Positions 1 to 6,248 of a stretch of DNA of 6,430 bases are shown here, in pieces. Below the pieces are notes generated by a model. That model made no database searches. It saw nothing but the letters and a program-made list of their open reading frames with translations, and was not told the DNA's origin. Within the stretch, counting starts at the first letter, position 1; each line of letters begins with the position of its first letter. Source of the DNA: an uncultured Selenomonadaceae bacterium (lineage in GTDB: Bacteria; Bacillota; Negativicutes; Selenomonadales; Selenomonadaceae); contig CAJORE010000313.1 in NCBI GenBank assembly GCA_905236595.1, positions 1-6,430 of the forward strand, written 5' to 3'. Position numbers and translations under genes: made by a program.

Positions 1-1
1 C

Positions 2-58
2 AAAAAGCGCGTAACCGATATTGGCTGTAAACGGTGCGGCCGGTCATTTTATCCATGA
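2..58 (+). CDS. Possible 3' end of an unidentified upstream gene (partial)
   Basis: Reading frame 2 is open from the window edge to a TGA at 56-58 and gives the tail KKRVTDIGCKRCGRSFYP. The Cys-Lys-Arg-Cys (CxxC) arrangement near the end looks like half of a zinc-binding knuckle. The stop lies 12 bases before the ribosome site at 71, the spacing expected of a gene that once directly preceded tatA. The other two + frames close earlier, at 12-14 and 28-30. Only 18 residues are visible and I do not recognise the family. It could be a chance open frame. Confidence 0.3.
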   Translation, partial: KKRVTDIGCKRCGRSFYP

Positions 59-66
59 ACATGAAA

Positions 67-87
67 AGTTAGGAGCGTAAATTATGT
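67..87 (+). repeat. Left copy of 21-bp direct repeat (duplicated tatA leader)
   Basis: These 21 bases are identical to 776-796. They contain a Shine-Dalgarno core (TTAGGAG, 69-75), an 8-base spacer and an ATG at 84-86. The sequences differ immediately outside on both sides: A66 against T775, and G88 against T797. This is probably the original tatA translation start, now cut off from its coding sequence by the toxin-antitoxin unit. Confidence 0.85.
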
Positions 88-206
88 GCATACGCCGTAT
101 ATTTCCGCCAACACTACGTATTTTGCGCCGCAAAGTTGACCGCTTACACAATACGACAAAAGGGGGCAAGTATATATGTCATACATCGCAGTCGAACAAA
201 AATTAA
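84..206 (+). other. 40-codon open frame from the stranded tatA start
   Basis: The ATG in the left repeat copy has a good ribosome site (TTAGGAG, 69-75) and opens a frame that ends at TAA 204-206. The product would be 40 residues, strongly basic, starting MCIRRIFPPTLRILRRK. It resembles no protein I know. It overlaps the antitoxin start at 176 by 31 bases in another frame. It is most likely a by-product of the duplicated leader, although ribosomes probably do load here and could affect antitoxin initiation. Confidence 0.2.
90..155 (+). promoter_or_regulatory. Candidate antitoxin operator: four ATACG/CGTAT half-sites
   Basis: The antitoxin leader has ATACG at 90-94 and CGTAT at 96-100, forming an 11-base palindrome with a 1-base centre. 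A second pair follows, CGTAT at 117-121 and ATACG at 151-155, with one further match per arm (CGTATT/AATACG). VapBC complexes usually bind palindromes in their own leader, so this is a reasonable operator candidate. No clear -35/-10 pair could be fixed: TTGACC at 136-141 has no good -10 at 16-18 bases. The role is inferred. Confidence 0.25.
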
Positions 207-406
207 CACTTTTGCCGGAAGAGTATTTAAGTGATGTGTCGACGTTTTTGGATACTTTGCTAAACAAGCGTCGCAATCATTCGCTTAATGTCACGGAAAA
301 AGAACAAACGCGGCAAAATCGTGAAGCTTTCTTCAGCCTGGCGGGAAATATCGACATTGACGAAAAAGCCGTGGTTGATTTGCGTAAAAGGAGCGACATC
401 AAATGA
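176..406 (+). CDS. VapB-like antitoxin of a type II toxin-antitoxin pair
   Basis: This 76-residue protein should bind and neutralise the PIN toxin encoded next to it and, like most VapB-type proteins, repress its own promoter. The N-terminal half (residues 1-32) is a predicted helical segment with the LPEEYLSDVSTFLDTLL pattern seen in small antitoxins of the DUF2281-like group. The middle (33-50) is charged and probably flexible. The C-terminal part (about 51-76, with FFSLAGNIDIDEKAV and a basic end) looks like the toxin-wrapping tail. The ATG at 176 follows AGGGGG (161-166) by 9 bases. The stop overlaps the toxin start in ATGA (403-406), typical of translational coupling. No classical AbrB or ribbon-helix-helix N-terminus is obvious, so the DNA-binding mode is uncertain. 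The role rests mainly on size, tail and partner. Confidence 0.75.
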   Translation: MSYIAVEQKLTLLPEEYLSDVSTFLDTLLNKRRNHSLNVTEKEQTRQNREAFFSLAGNIDIDEKAVVDLRKRSDIK

Positions 407-777
407 TATTGGTCGATACTAATATCATCATTGACTTTTGGCGAAAACCCAACGCAGAAATGACTACTGTTTTTTCAACGAAGGATATAGCCGTTTGCGG
501 TGTTGTGAAAGCAGAATTGTTGTATGGCGCACGAAGTTCGACCGATTGTTATCGCATACTTAACGCATTAGCCGTGTTCCCCTGCCTTGACCTGTGTGCG
601 ACAGATTGGGATATATTGGGAAAAAATTTGTATGATTTGCGGTCGCACGGTGTTACCGTGCCGTTTCAAGATGCAATAATAGCCACAACAGCAATGATAA
701 ACGGCGCAAGTATTTGGACAAATGACAAGCATTTTGCTTTGATAAAAAAGGTATTTACAAATTTGGTATTGTATTAG
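403..777 (+). CDS. vapC: VapC-family PIN-domain ribonuclease toxin
   Basis: This 124-residue protein is one complete PIN domain. The four acidic residues that bind the catalytic metal in this family are all present: D5 (LVDTN), E38 (VKAELLYG), D90 (PFQDAIIA) and D108 (WTNDKHF). T106-N107 before the last Asp is also typical. VapC toxins are Mg/Mn-dependent endoribonucleases, often cutting tRNA or rRNA; the target cannot be read from sequence. Translation starts at ATG 403, with AAAGGAG at 387-393, inside the antitoxin stop codon. The stop, TAG 775-777, takes its last two bases from the right copy of the 21-bp repeat, and the tatA ribosome site begins one base later. The length is normal for the family and no lesion is visible, so the toxin is probably active. 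Confidence 0.92.
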   Translation: MILVDTNIIIDFWRKPNAEMTTVFSTKDIAVCGVVKAELLYGARSSTDCYRILNALAVFPCLDLCATDWDILGKNLYDLRSHGVTVPFQDAIIATTAMINGASIWTNDKHFALIKKVFTNLVLY

Positions 778-796
778 TTAGGAGCGTAAATTATGT
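776..796 (+). repeat. Right copy of 21-bp direct repeat carrying the tatA ribosome site and start codon
   Basis: Identical to 67-87. It supplies the last two bases of the vapC stop, the Shine-Dalgarno TTAGGAG (778-784), the 8-base spacer and the tatA ATG (793-795). This copy is in use, because it is followed by an intact tatA frame. Confidence 0.85.
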
Positions 797-987
797 TTGG
801 TTTAGGCGTACCCGAATTGGTACTTATCCTCATAATCGGCTTGGTTATTTTCGGGCCGGGGAAGTTGCCCGACATCGGCAAAGCCCTCGGCCGGAGCATA
901 CGAGAATTTAAGCAGGCCAACAAAGAAGAAGAAAAGCCGCCGGAACTCACCGTTGCCGCTGCCTCCGTCGGTGACGAAAAGAAATGA
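793..987 (+). CDS. tatA: Sec-independent protein translocase subunit TatA
   Basis: A 64-residue single-span membrane protein that oligomerises to let folded twin-arginine substrates cross the inner membrane. Visible in order: a short N-terminus with G-V-P-E8; one transmembrane helix (about 9-20); the conserved F20-G21-P22 hinge with GKLP; an amphipathic helix (about 25-43, KALGRSIREFKQANK); then a short charged, disordered tail. E8 at the start of the helix is the residue typical of TatB and of bifunctional TatA proteins, while many E. coli-type TatA have Gln there. No tatB is present nearby, which fits a minimal TatA-TatC system. The ribosome site is TTAGGAG at 778-784. The stop overlaps the tatC start as ATGA. 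It could equally be called TatE; the family is secure. Confidence 0.95.
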   Translation: MFGLGVPELVLILIIGLVIFGPGKLPDIGKALGRSIREFKQANKEEEKPPELTVAAASVGDEKK

Positions 988-1787
988 CCGGCGAAACGAA
1001 AACCGCCGCGCCGACTTACGGCGATCCCCACAGCGAATTGCCGTTGGCAGAGAACGCCGCCGCCGCAGTCAAACCGCCGCCCGCCGACGATGACGACGGC
1101 AACATGAGCATAATCGCTCACCTTACGGAACTGAGAAGCCGCTTGATTAAATGTTTGCTGACGGTGGCAGTATGCAGTGCGCTTTGCTGGGCGTATGCCC
1201 CGGACATAATGCACTATCTGACCCTTCCGGCGGGGAAACTTTATTATCTGCAACCGGCCGAGGCATTCTTCACCTACATCAAAGTTGCGGTGGCGGCGGG
1301 ATTTTTGCTTGCCTTGCCCGTAATTTTTTATCATGCTTGGAAATTTTTCCTGCCGGCGTTCACAAAAACCGAACGCATGGTAATGGGGATAATCGTCCCG
1401 GCGTCGGTACTGTTGTTTTTCGTCGGCCTGGCCTTTTCGTTTTTCCTCGTCCTGCCGGCGGGATTACGATTTTTTTTGAGTTTCGGCGACGAAGATTTGG
1501 CGGCGATGTTCTCCATCGGCAAATATTTCGATTTTGTGCTGACCTTCATTTTGCCCTTCGGCTTCGTGTTTGAATTGCCGCTCATCATTACGATTTTGGG
1601 CAAAATGGGCATCGTGACCAGCGCAATGCTGAAAAAACATTGGCGCGTTGTCGTGTTCTTATCCTTCGTGTTGGGAGCGATTATAACACCCACGCCCGAT
1701 ATTTTCACCCAGTCAATGATAGCTTTGCCCATGATTTTACTCTACGGACTGAGCTACGGCATTGTAAAATACATCATCGGAAATTAA
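984..1787 (+). CDS. tatC: Twin-arginine translocase receptor subunit TatC, with N-terminal extension
   Basis: TatC is the six-helix inner-membrane receptor that binds the twin-arginine signal peptide. The core begins at residue 41 (MSIIAHLTELRSRL). HLTELR at 46-51 holds E49, matching the signal-binding Glu of the first cytoplasmic segment, and E130 (FTKTER) matches the second. E197 (FGFVFELP) and D239 (TPTPDIFTQ) are also conserved. Hydrophobic segments lie near 55-75, 100-119, 132-158, 183-208, 220-237 and 243-264. The total is 267 residues, about 20-25 more than compact homologues in spite of a short C-tail, because of about 40 extra N-terminal residues rich in Ala, Pro and Asp. The ATG at 984 overlaps the tatA stop, arguing for coupled translation. 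The internal ATG at 1104 would give a canonical 227-residue protein but lacks a good ribosome site. Identity is secure; the exact start is not. Confidence 0.95.
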   Translation: MTGETKTAAPTYGDPHSELPLAENAAAAVKPPPADDDDGNMSIIAHLTELRSRLIKCLLTVAVCSALCWAYAPDIMHYLTLPAGKLYYLQPAEAFFTYIKVAVAAGFLLALPVIFYHAWKFFLPAFTKTERMVMGIIVPASVLLFFVGLAFSFFLVLPAGLRFFLSFGDEDLAAMFSIGKYFDFVLTFILPFGFVFELPLIITILGKMGIVTSAMLKKHWRVVVFLSFVLGAIITPTPDIFTQSMIALPMILLYGLSYGIVKYIIGN

Positions 1788-1800
1788 TTTTTCTCATCAG

Positions 1801-1806
1801 GGGAGG
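1801..1806 (+). promoter_or_regulatory. Ribosome binding site fixing the TTG start of the adaptor
   Basis: GGGAGG lies 7 bases before the TTG at 1814-1816 and 13 bases after the tatC stop. It is the only strong Shine-Dalgarno in the area and supports a TTG start rather than the ATG at 1640, which lies deep inside tatC. Confidence 0.8.
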
Positions 1807-1813
1807 TCTTATC

Positions 1814-3019
1814 TTGTTATTCAATCTCAATCGCAAAAAACCGACCGCCTTTTTTGCGGCGGCGGTTATGTCGCTGTCGCTTCTTGTCGGCGGTTGCGGC
1901 GACGATTCGGCGCCGCAGGGCGGACAAGCGGCGCAAGTGAAGGCGATGAACGCCTTAAAGCGCGATACGCCGCTTATCAGCGAGTATGCCGGAACGGTCG
2001 TCGGCAAAAACGAAGTCAAAGTCCAATCCAAAGTCAGCGGCAACGTTGTTGAAAAATATGTGTCGGGCGGGCAGTTCGTAACCGCCGGTCAACCGCTCTA
2101 CAAAATAGATTCGCGCAATTACGAATCGGCGGTGCTTCAAGCGCAAGCGAATTTGGCTCAATCCATCGCCAACTACAACAACGCCCAAACCGATTTGGCG
2201 CGCTACCAAGAACTTTTGAAGGCGGATGCCATAAGCGAACAGACCGTTGCCAACCAATCGGCGCAGGTTGATTCCTACGACGCGTTGTGCGCCGCCAATG
2301 CCGCCCTGTTGCGTACGGCGCGGCAAAATTTGGACGATACGGTGGTCTATTCGCCCATGACGGGGCAACTTTCCGTCGATGACGTGGCAGTCGGCACATT
2401 CGCCACAGCCGGGGTGACGAATCTTGTCACCGTCGGTTCTTCCGATCCCATCTATGTGCAGTTTTCCATTGCCGAAAACGAATATTTGCGCTTTATGAAC
2501 GCGGCGCAAGGCAAGCAGAACAATGCGCCCATTGCCGTGACGATTACCCTCTCCGACGGCACGGAATATCCCTACGTCGGGCAAATTGTGGAATCCGACC
2601 GTGCTTTGGCTGATTCCACCGGCACATTGACGACGAAGGCGCTCTTTGCCAATCCCGAAGGAATGTTGTTGCCGGGAATGTTCGCCCGCGTGAAGCTTTC
2701 GGGCAGAAGCGTGCCGAACGCGGTTCTGGTTCCGCAACGGGCAGTGCAACAGCTCCTGGGCAAATCCTTCGTCATGGTTGTCGGCAAGGATAACAAATCC
2801 GAAAGCCGCACGGTGACTTTGGGTGACCAAGTGGGCAGTTATTACATAATCGAAAGCGGCATCAAGCCGGAGGACATTGTCATCGTCGAAGGCCTGTCCA
2901 ATTTGCAGGAAGGGCGCGACTTGAACGTGACAATGGTCAGCGCGGAAGAAATGGGCTTTAAGCTTGAAACCGACCGCACGATTTTTGTCGGCAACGACAC
3001 GCCCATCGCGGCGCAATAA
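1814..3019 (+). CDS. RND efflux periplasmic adaptor lipoprotein (membrane fusion protein, AcrA/MexA family)
   Basis: A 401-residue adaptor that links the inner-membrane RND pump to an outer-membrane channel. Residues 1-27 form a lipoprotein signal (basic NLNRKK, hydrophobic core, LVGG) cleaved before C28, which would be lipidated. CGDD with a following GGQ stretch resembles the AcrA N-terminus. Then come the first half of the lipoyl domain (about 66-99, SKVSGNVVEKYVSGGQFVTAG), an alpha-helical hairpin (about 101-173), the second lipoyl half (about 174-198, VVYSPMTGQL), a beta-barrel (about 208-290) and a membrane-proximal domain (about 300-385). The hairpin tip shows R130-x3-L134-x6-S141, the motif adaptors use to engage TolC-type channels. 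The TTG start at 1814 is chosen because of GGGAGG at 1801-1806 and because it places the signal peptide at the N-terminus. An ATG at 1640 in the same frame would overlap tatC by 148 bases and bury the signal. It lies 26 bases after tatC and 12 before the pump gene. Confidence 0.93.
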   Translation: MLFNLNRKKPTAFFAAAVMSLSLLVGGCGDDSAPQGGQAAQVKAMNALKRDTPLISEYAGTVVGKNEVKVQSKVSGNVVEKYVSGGQFVTAGQPLYKIDSRNYESAVLQAQANLAQSIANYNNAQTDLARYQELLKADAISEQTVANQSAQVDSYDALCAANAALLRTARQNLDDTVVYSPMTGQLSVDDVAVGTFATAGVTNLVTVGSSDPIYVQFSIAENEYLRFMNAAQGKQNNAPIAVTITLSDGTEYPYVGQIVESDRALADSTGTLTTKALFANPEGMLLPGMFARVKLSGRSVPNAVLVPQRAVQQLLGKSFVMVVGKDNKSESRTVTLGDQVGSYYIIESGIKPEDIVIVEGLSNLQEGRDLNVTMVSAEEMGFKLETDRTIFVGNDTPIAAQ

Positions 3020-3024
3020 GGAGG
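3018..3024 (+). promoter_or_regulatory. Ribosome binding site overlapping the adaptor stop, fixing the GTG start of the pump
   Basis: AAGGAGG shares its two A bases with the TAA stop (3017-3019) of the adaptor gene and lies 7 bases before GTG 3032-3034. The overlap indicates close coupling of adaptor and pump translation. Confidence 0.85.
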
Positions 3025-3031
3025 CGGGCAA

Positions 3032-6000
3032 GTGGCTAAATTCTTTATTCACAGGCCGATATTTGCCATCGTTATCGCGCTAATCATCGTCATCGTCGGC
3101 ATATTGGCAGGGCTTCAACTGCCTATCGCACAATACCCGCAAATTTCGCCGCCGACGATTTCCGTATCGACAACTTATACGGGCGCCAATGCCTCCGTCG
3201 TCAACGAAACGGTGGCGCAGGTAATCGAGCAACAAGTCAACGGCACACAGGGCATGGACTATATGAGCAGTAACTCCGACGACACCGGGCGTTACAGCTT
3301 GTCCGTCACCTTCGCCGTCGGCACGGACGGCGACATGGACTCCGTCAAGGTGCAAAACAACGTCGCCATCGCCAACGCGAGTTTGCCCAGCGACGTGCAG
3401 ACCGTCGGCGTTACGACGAAAAAAGCCTCCAACGATATGGCGTACTTCCTCTCGCTCTACTCCGAGGACGGCAGTTACGACCGCGCCTTTATGAAAAACT
3501 ACGCCGACATTTATTTGCTTGACCAAATAAAGCGTGTGTCCGGCGTGGGCGACGTGCAGATTTTCGGTTCGGACTATTCAATGCGCGTATGGCTTAACCC
3601 CGATAAGTTGGCGGAGCTCAACCTGACCATCACCGACGTGGTGGACGCCATAAACGAACAAAACGTGCAGGCTCCCGCCGGAACGGTTGGAGCGATGCCG
3701 GTGGCCAACGGGCAAGAAAAACAATACACGGGCAAAATTCAAGGGCGCTTGGTAAAGCCGGAAGAATTCGGCAACGTTATCCTGCGCTCCTCAAGCGACG
3801 GCTCCTTCGTGCGCTTAAAGGACGTGGCGCGTATCGCCACGGGGCAAAAATCCAGCAATATCAGCGCCAAATTTAACGGTTATCCCGCCGTCGGGTTCGG
3901 CATCAATCTTACCAGCGATGCCAACGCCATGGAAACGGTGAAGGGCGTGCGCGATATTTTGGCGAATGCCGAGCCGAATTTGCCGCCGGGGCTTAAAATG
4001 TCGCAGATATTTGACAGCACGGACTACATCAACGCTTCCATTCACGAGGTTGTGGAAACCTTCGTCGAAGCGCTCCTCTTGGTTGTGCTGGTCATCTTCG
4101 TGTTCCTCCAAAGCTGGCGGGCGACGATTATTCCCCTTCTCGCCGTCCCCGTCTCGTTAATCGGCACCTTTGCGGCGTTCATCGTTTTGGATTTTTCGAT
4201 TAACACGCTGACGCTGTTTGCCATGGTTTTGGCTATCGGCTTGGTTGTCGATGACGCCATCGTCGTTATCGAAAACGTCGAAAAACACATGGAGGAAGGC
4301 TTGACGCCGGTTGACGCCACGGAACGCGCCATGGACGAGGTGCAAGGGCCGGTCGTCGCCATTGCCTTCGTGTTGGCGGCGGTGTTCGTGCCGGTGGCGT
4401 TCCTGGGCGGCATGATGGGCGTCTTGTATAAACAGTTCGCCTTGACGATTGCCATATCAATGGCGCTGTCGGCCTTCGTCGCCCTGACGCTTACGCCGGC
4501 GCTGTGCGCCATGATATTAAAACCCCACGATCCCAACGCGAAACGCACGGGCTTTTTGGATCGGTTCTTCGATTGGTTCAATGCTTGGTTCAACAGCACC
4601 CGCCGCGGCTATATCCACAAGGTCGCCGTGTTTATCGGCAAGGCGAAGTTTGCCTTCGTCCTCATGGTTCTTATCTTGGGCGTGACGGGCATTGTTTACA
4701 AAAATCTTCCGTCCACCTTTGTCCCCGACGAGGATCAAGGGTATTTCTTCGCCTCCGTATCGTTGCCGGAAGGCACGAGCCTCAACCACACGCAGGAAAC
4801 CATTGACCGCGTGCAACAGACGGCGATGAAATCAATCCCCGGCATTAAAAACAGTATGTCGGTCGCCGGTTTTGACATACTGTCCATGGGTTCCAAGCCC
4901 AGTTCGGGCATTGTCGTCGTCGGCATGGAAGATTGGACGAAACGCCCCGGCGCGGATATGAGCGTCGACAATGCCGTCAAAATGATGTTCGGCATCGGCG
5001 CACAGGTTGCGCCGGAAGCGACGGTTATCGCCTTTAACCCGCCCGCGCTCCCCGGCCTTGGCACGGTGGGCGGCTGGACAATGCAGTTGCAGGATATGTC
5101 CGGGCATACAGACGAAGAATTGAACGAAATCGCCGCCAAAATCGTGGCGGCGGGCAACCAACGCCCGGAACTGCAGGGCGTTCGCACGACTTACACCATC
5201 ACCAGCCCCACTTATGAATTTGATGTCGATCGCGAAAAAGTAAAGACTTTGGGGGTGAAGCTGTCCGACGTATTCACCGCCATGCAGGTCAACTTCGGCG
5301 GTATGCAGGTCAACGACTTTAACGAATTCGGGCGCACCTACAAAGTTATGCTCCAATCGGATATTCATTACCGCAGCGAAGTCGATGCGTCAAAATTCGT
5401 GTTCGTCAAAAGCGATAACGGAACAATGGTGCCGCTAAACACGCTTATCAAACCAAAAATGAGCAGCGGCCCCACGCAAATTTCCCGCTTTAACTCCACC
5501 CGCGCCGTCCAAATTCAAGGCAATGCGGGAGAAGGTTATTCGTCGGGTCAGGCGATGGCGGCAATCAGCGAAATTGTTCGCGAAAACGCCCCCACGGGCT
5601 TTAACATCGAATGGAGCGGACAAAGCCGCGAAGAACACAAAGCCTCCAGCTCCACGGGGCAGGTTCTTGCGCTCGCGCTTGTGTTCGTGTTCCTGTGCTT
5701 GGCCGCGCTGTACGAAAGTTGGAGCGTGCCTTTTGCGGTCATTCTGACGATACCGACGGGGCTGTTCGGCGCGATATTGTGCGAATATGTCCTCTACAAC
5801 GTCGAAGGTTGGCTCGGGCTTCAAAATTCCGGTTTGCAGGATTCGGTCTATATGCAAATCGGTATCATAATGATTATCGGCTTGGCGGCAAAGAACGCCA
5901 TTCTTATCGTCGAATTCGCCAAAGTGCGCGTCGATAAGGGCATGGAGCCGGTAAAAGCCGCTCTTGAGGCGGCAAGCCTCCGTCTGCGGCCGATACTTAT

Positions 6001-6226
6001 GACGAGTTTTGCGTTCATTATCGGCTGTTTGCCCCTCGCCATGGCCACCGGCGCGGGCGCAGCGGCGCGAAACGGCATGGGCGTGGCCGTCGTTGGCGGT
6101 ATGCTTTTTGCTACCACCTTGGGGATATTCTTTATCCCCGTGTTCTTCGTCATCACCGAATACGTTGCGTCGAAATTCGGCTTTATAAAGCAGGAGCGCA
6201 AACGCACGTCGATTGATTACATATAA
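3032..6226 (+). CDS. RND multidrug efflux transporter, HAE1 family (AcrB/MexB-like)
   Basis: A 1064-residue proton-driven pump of the inner membrane that works as a trimer and passes substrates through its periplasmic part to the adaptor and an outer channel. The N-terminus (MAKFFIHRPIFAIVIALIIV) is typical. Membrane spans are near 10-29, 341-360, 366-385, 391-413, 440-461, 471-495, 540-557, 874-895, 898-920, 938-962, 986-1007 and 1015-1042. Two large periplasmic regions lie at about 30-340 and 558-873. The proton relay is complete: D407 and D408 in helix 4 (GLVVDDAIVVIENVE), K954 in helix 10 (GLAAKNAIL) and R984 in helix 11 (LRLRP). GTG is the start, with AAGGAGG at 3018-3024. Length fits AcrB (1049); part of the excess is about 12 extra residues between helices 9 and 10. 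The double Asp and the AcrA-like partner point to drug or hydrophobic substrates, not metals. The actual substrate is unknown. No channel gene follows. Confidence 0.96.
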   Translation: MAKFFIHRPIFAIVIALIIVIVGILAGLQLPIAQYPQISPPTISVSTTYTGANASVVNETVAQVIEQQVNGTQGMDYMSSNSDDTGRYSLSVTFAVGTDGDMDSVKVQNNVAIANASLPSDVQTVGVTTKKASNDMAYFLSLYSEDGSYDRAFMKNYADIYLLDQIKRVSGVGDVQIFGSDYSMRVWLNPDKLAELNLTITDVVDAINEQNVQAPAGTVGAMPVANGQEKQYTGKIQGRLVKPEEFGNVILRSSSDGSFVRLKDVARIATGQKSSNISAKFNGYPAVGFGINLTSDANAMETVKGVRDILANAEPNLPPGLKMSQIFDSTDYINASIHEVVETFVEALLLVVLVIFVFLQSWRATIIPLLAVPVSLIGTFAAFIVLDFSINTLTLFAMVLAIGLVVDDAIVVIENVEKHMEEGLTPVDATERAMDEVQGPVVAIAFVLAAVFVPVAFLGGMMGVLYKQFALTIAISMALSAFVALTLTPALCAMILKPHDPNAKRTGFLDRFFDWFNAWFNSTRRGYIHKVAVFIGKAKFAFVLMVLILGVTGIVYKNLPSTFVPDEDQGYFFASVSLPEGTSLNHTQETIDRVQQTAMKSIPGIKNSMSVAGFDILSMGSKPSSGIVVVGMEDWTKRPGADMSVDNAVKMMFGIGAQVAPEATVIAFNPPALPGLGTVGGWTMQLQDMSGHTDEELNEIAAKIVAAGNQRPELQGVRTTYTITSPTYEFDVDREKVKTLGVKLSDVFTAMQVNFGGMQVNDFNEFGRTYKVMLQSDIHYRSEVDASKFVFVKSDNGTMVPLNTLIKPKMSSGPTQISRFNSTRAVQIQGNAGEGYSSGQAMAAISEIVRENAPTGFNIEWSGQSREEHKASSSTGQVLALALVFVFLCLAALYESWSVPFAVILTIPTGLFGAILCEYVLYNVEGWLGLQNSGLQDSVYMQIGIIMIIGLAAKNAILIVEFAKVRVDKGMEPVKAALEAASLRLRPILMTSFAFIIGCLPLAMATGAGAAARNGMGVAVVGGMLFATTLGIFFIPVFFVITEYVASKFGFIKQERKRTSIDYI

Positions 6227-6248
6227 GCAAAACTTCACAGCAAAAAAA

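Larger units (their letters stand above)
67..775 (+). mobile_element. Putative inserted toxin-antitoxin unit, 709 bp, bounded by the 21-bp repeat
   Basis: The span between the two identical repeats holds only the VapB/VapC pair and its leader. Hand counts of 60-base blocks give about 37-52% G+C through the pair, falling to 23% at its 3' end, against roughly 52-62% in the sampled downstream pump gene. There is no transposase, integrase or convincing terminal inverted repeat; the ends only share a weak ATAC/GTAT flavour. It is therefore a passenger-like insertion whose mechanism is not visible. A local duplication or recombination event is an alternative. The repeat is seen directly; the insertion is inferred. 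Confidence 0.5.

Noticed and set aside
136..141. TTGACC as a -35 box for the antitoxin gene
   Set aside because: No acceptable -10 sequence occurs 16-18 bases downstream; TATATA at 171-176 is 29 bases away and overlaps the start codon.
88..775. Terminal inverted repeats of a transposon at the ends of the toxin-antitoxin unit
   Set aside because: The left end (GCATACGCC) and the complement of the right end (AATACAATACC) share only scattered ATAC matches, too weak to call.
1104..1787. TatC starting at the internal ATG 1104
   Set aside because: It is not excluded, but there is no good ribosome site before it, while ATG 984 overlaps the tatA stop in the same way as the other coupled pair here. 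Kept as an alternative only.
1955..3052. Long open frame on the - strand (365 codons) opposite the adaptor gene
   Set aside because: It lies fully antisense to a gene with clear domains, its translation is His/Arg-rich with no recognisable fold, and it is explained by the codon bias of the + strand gene.
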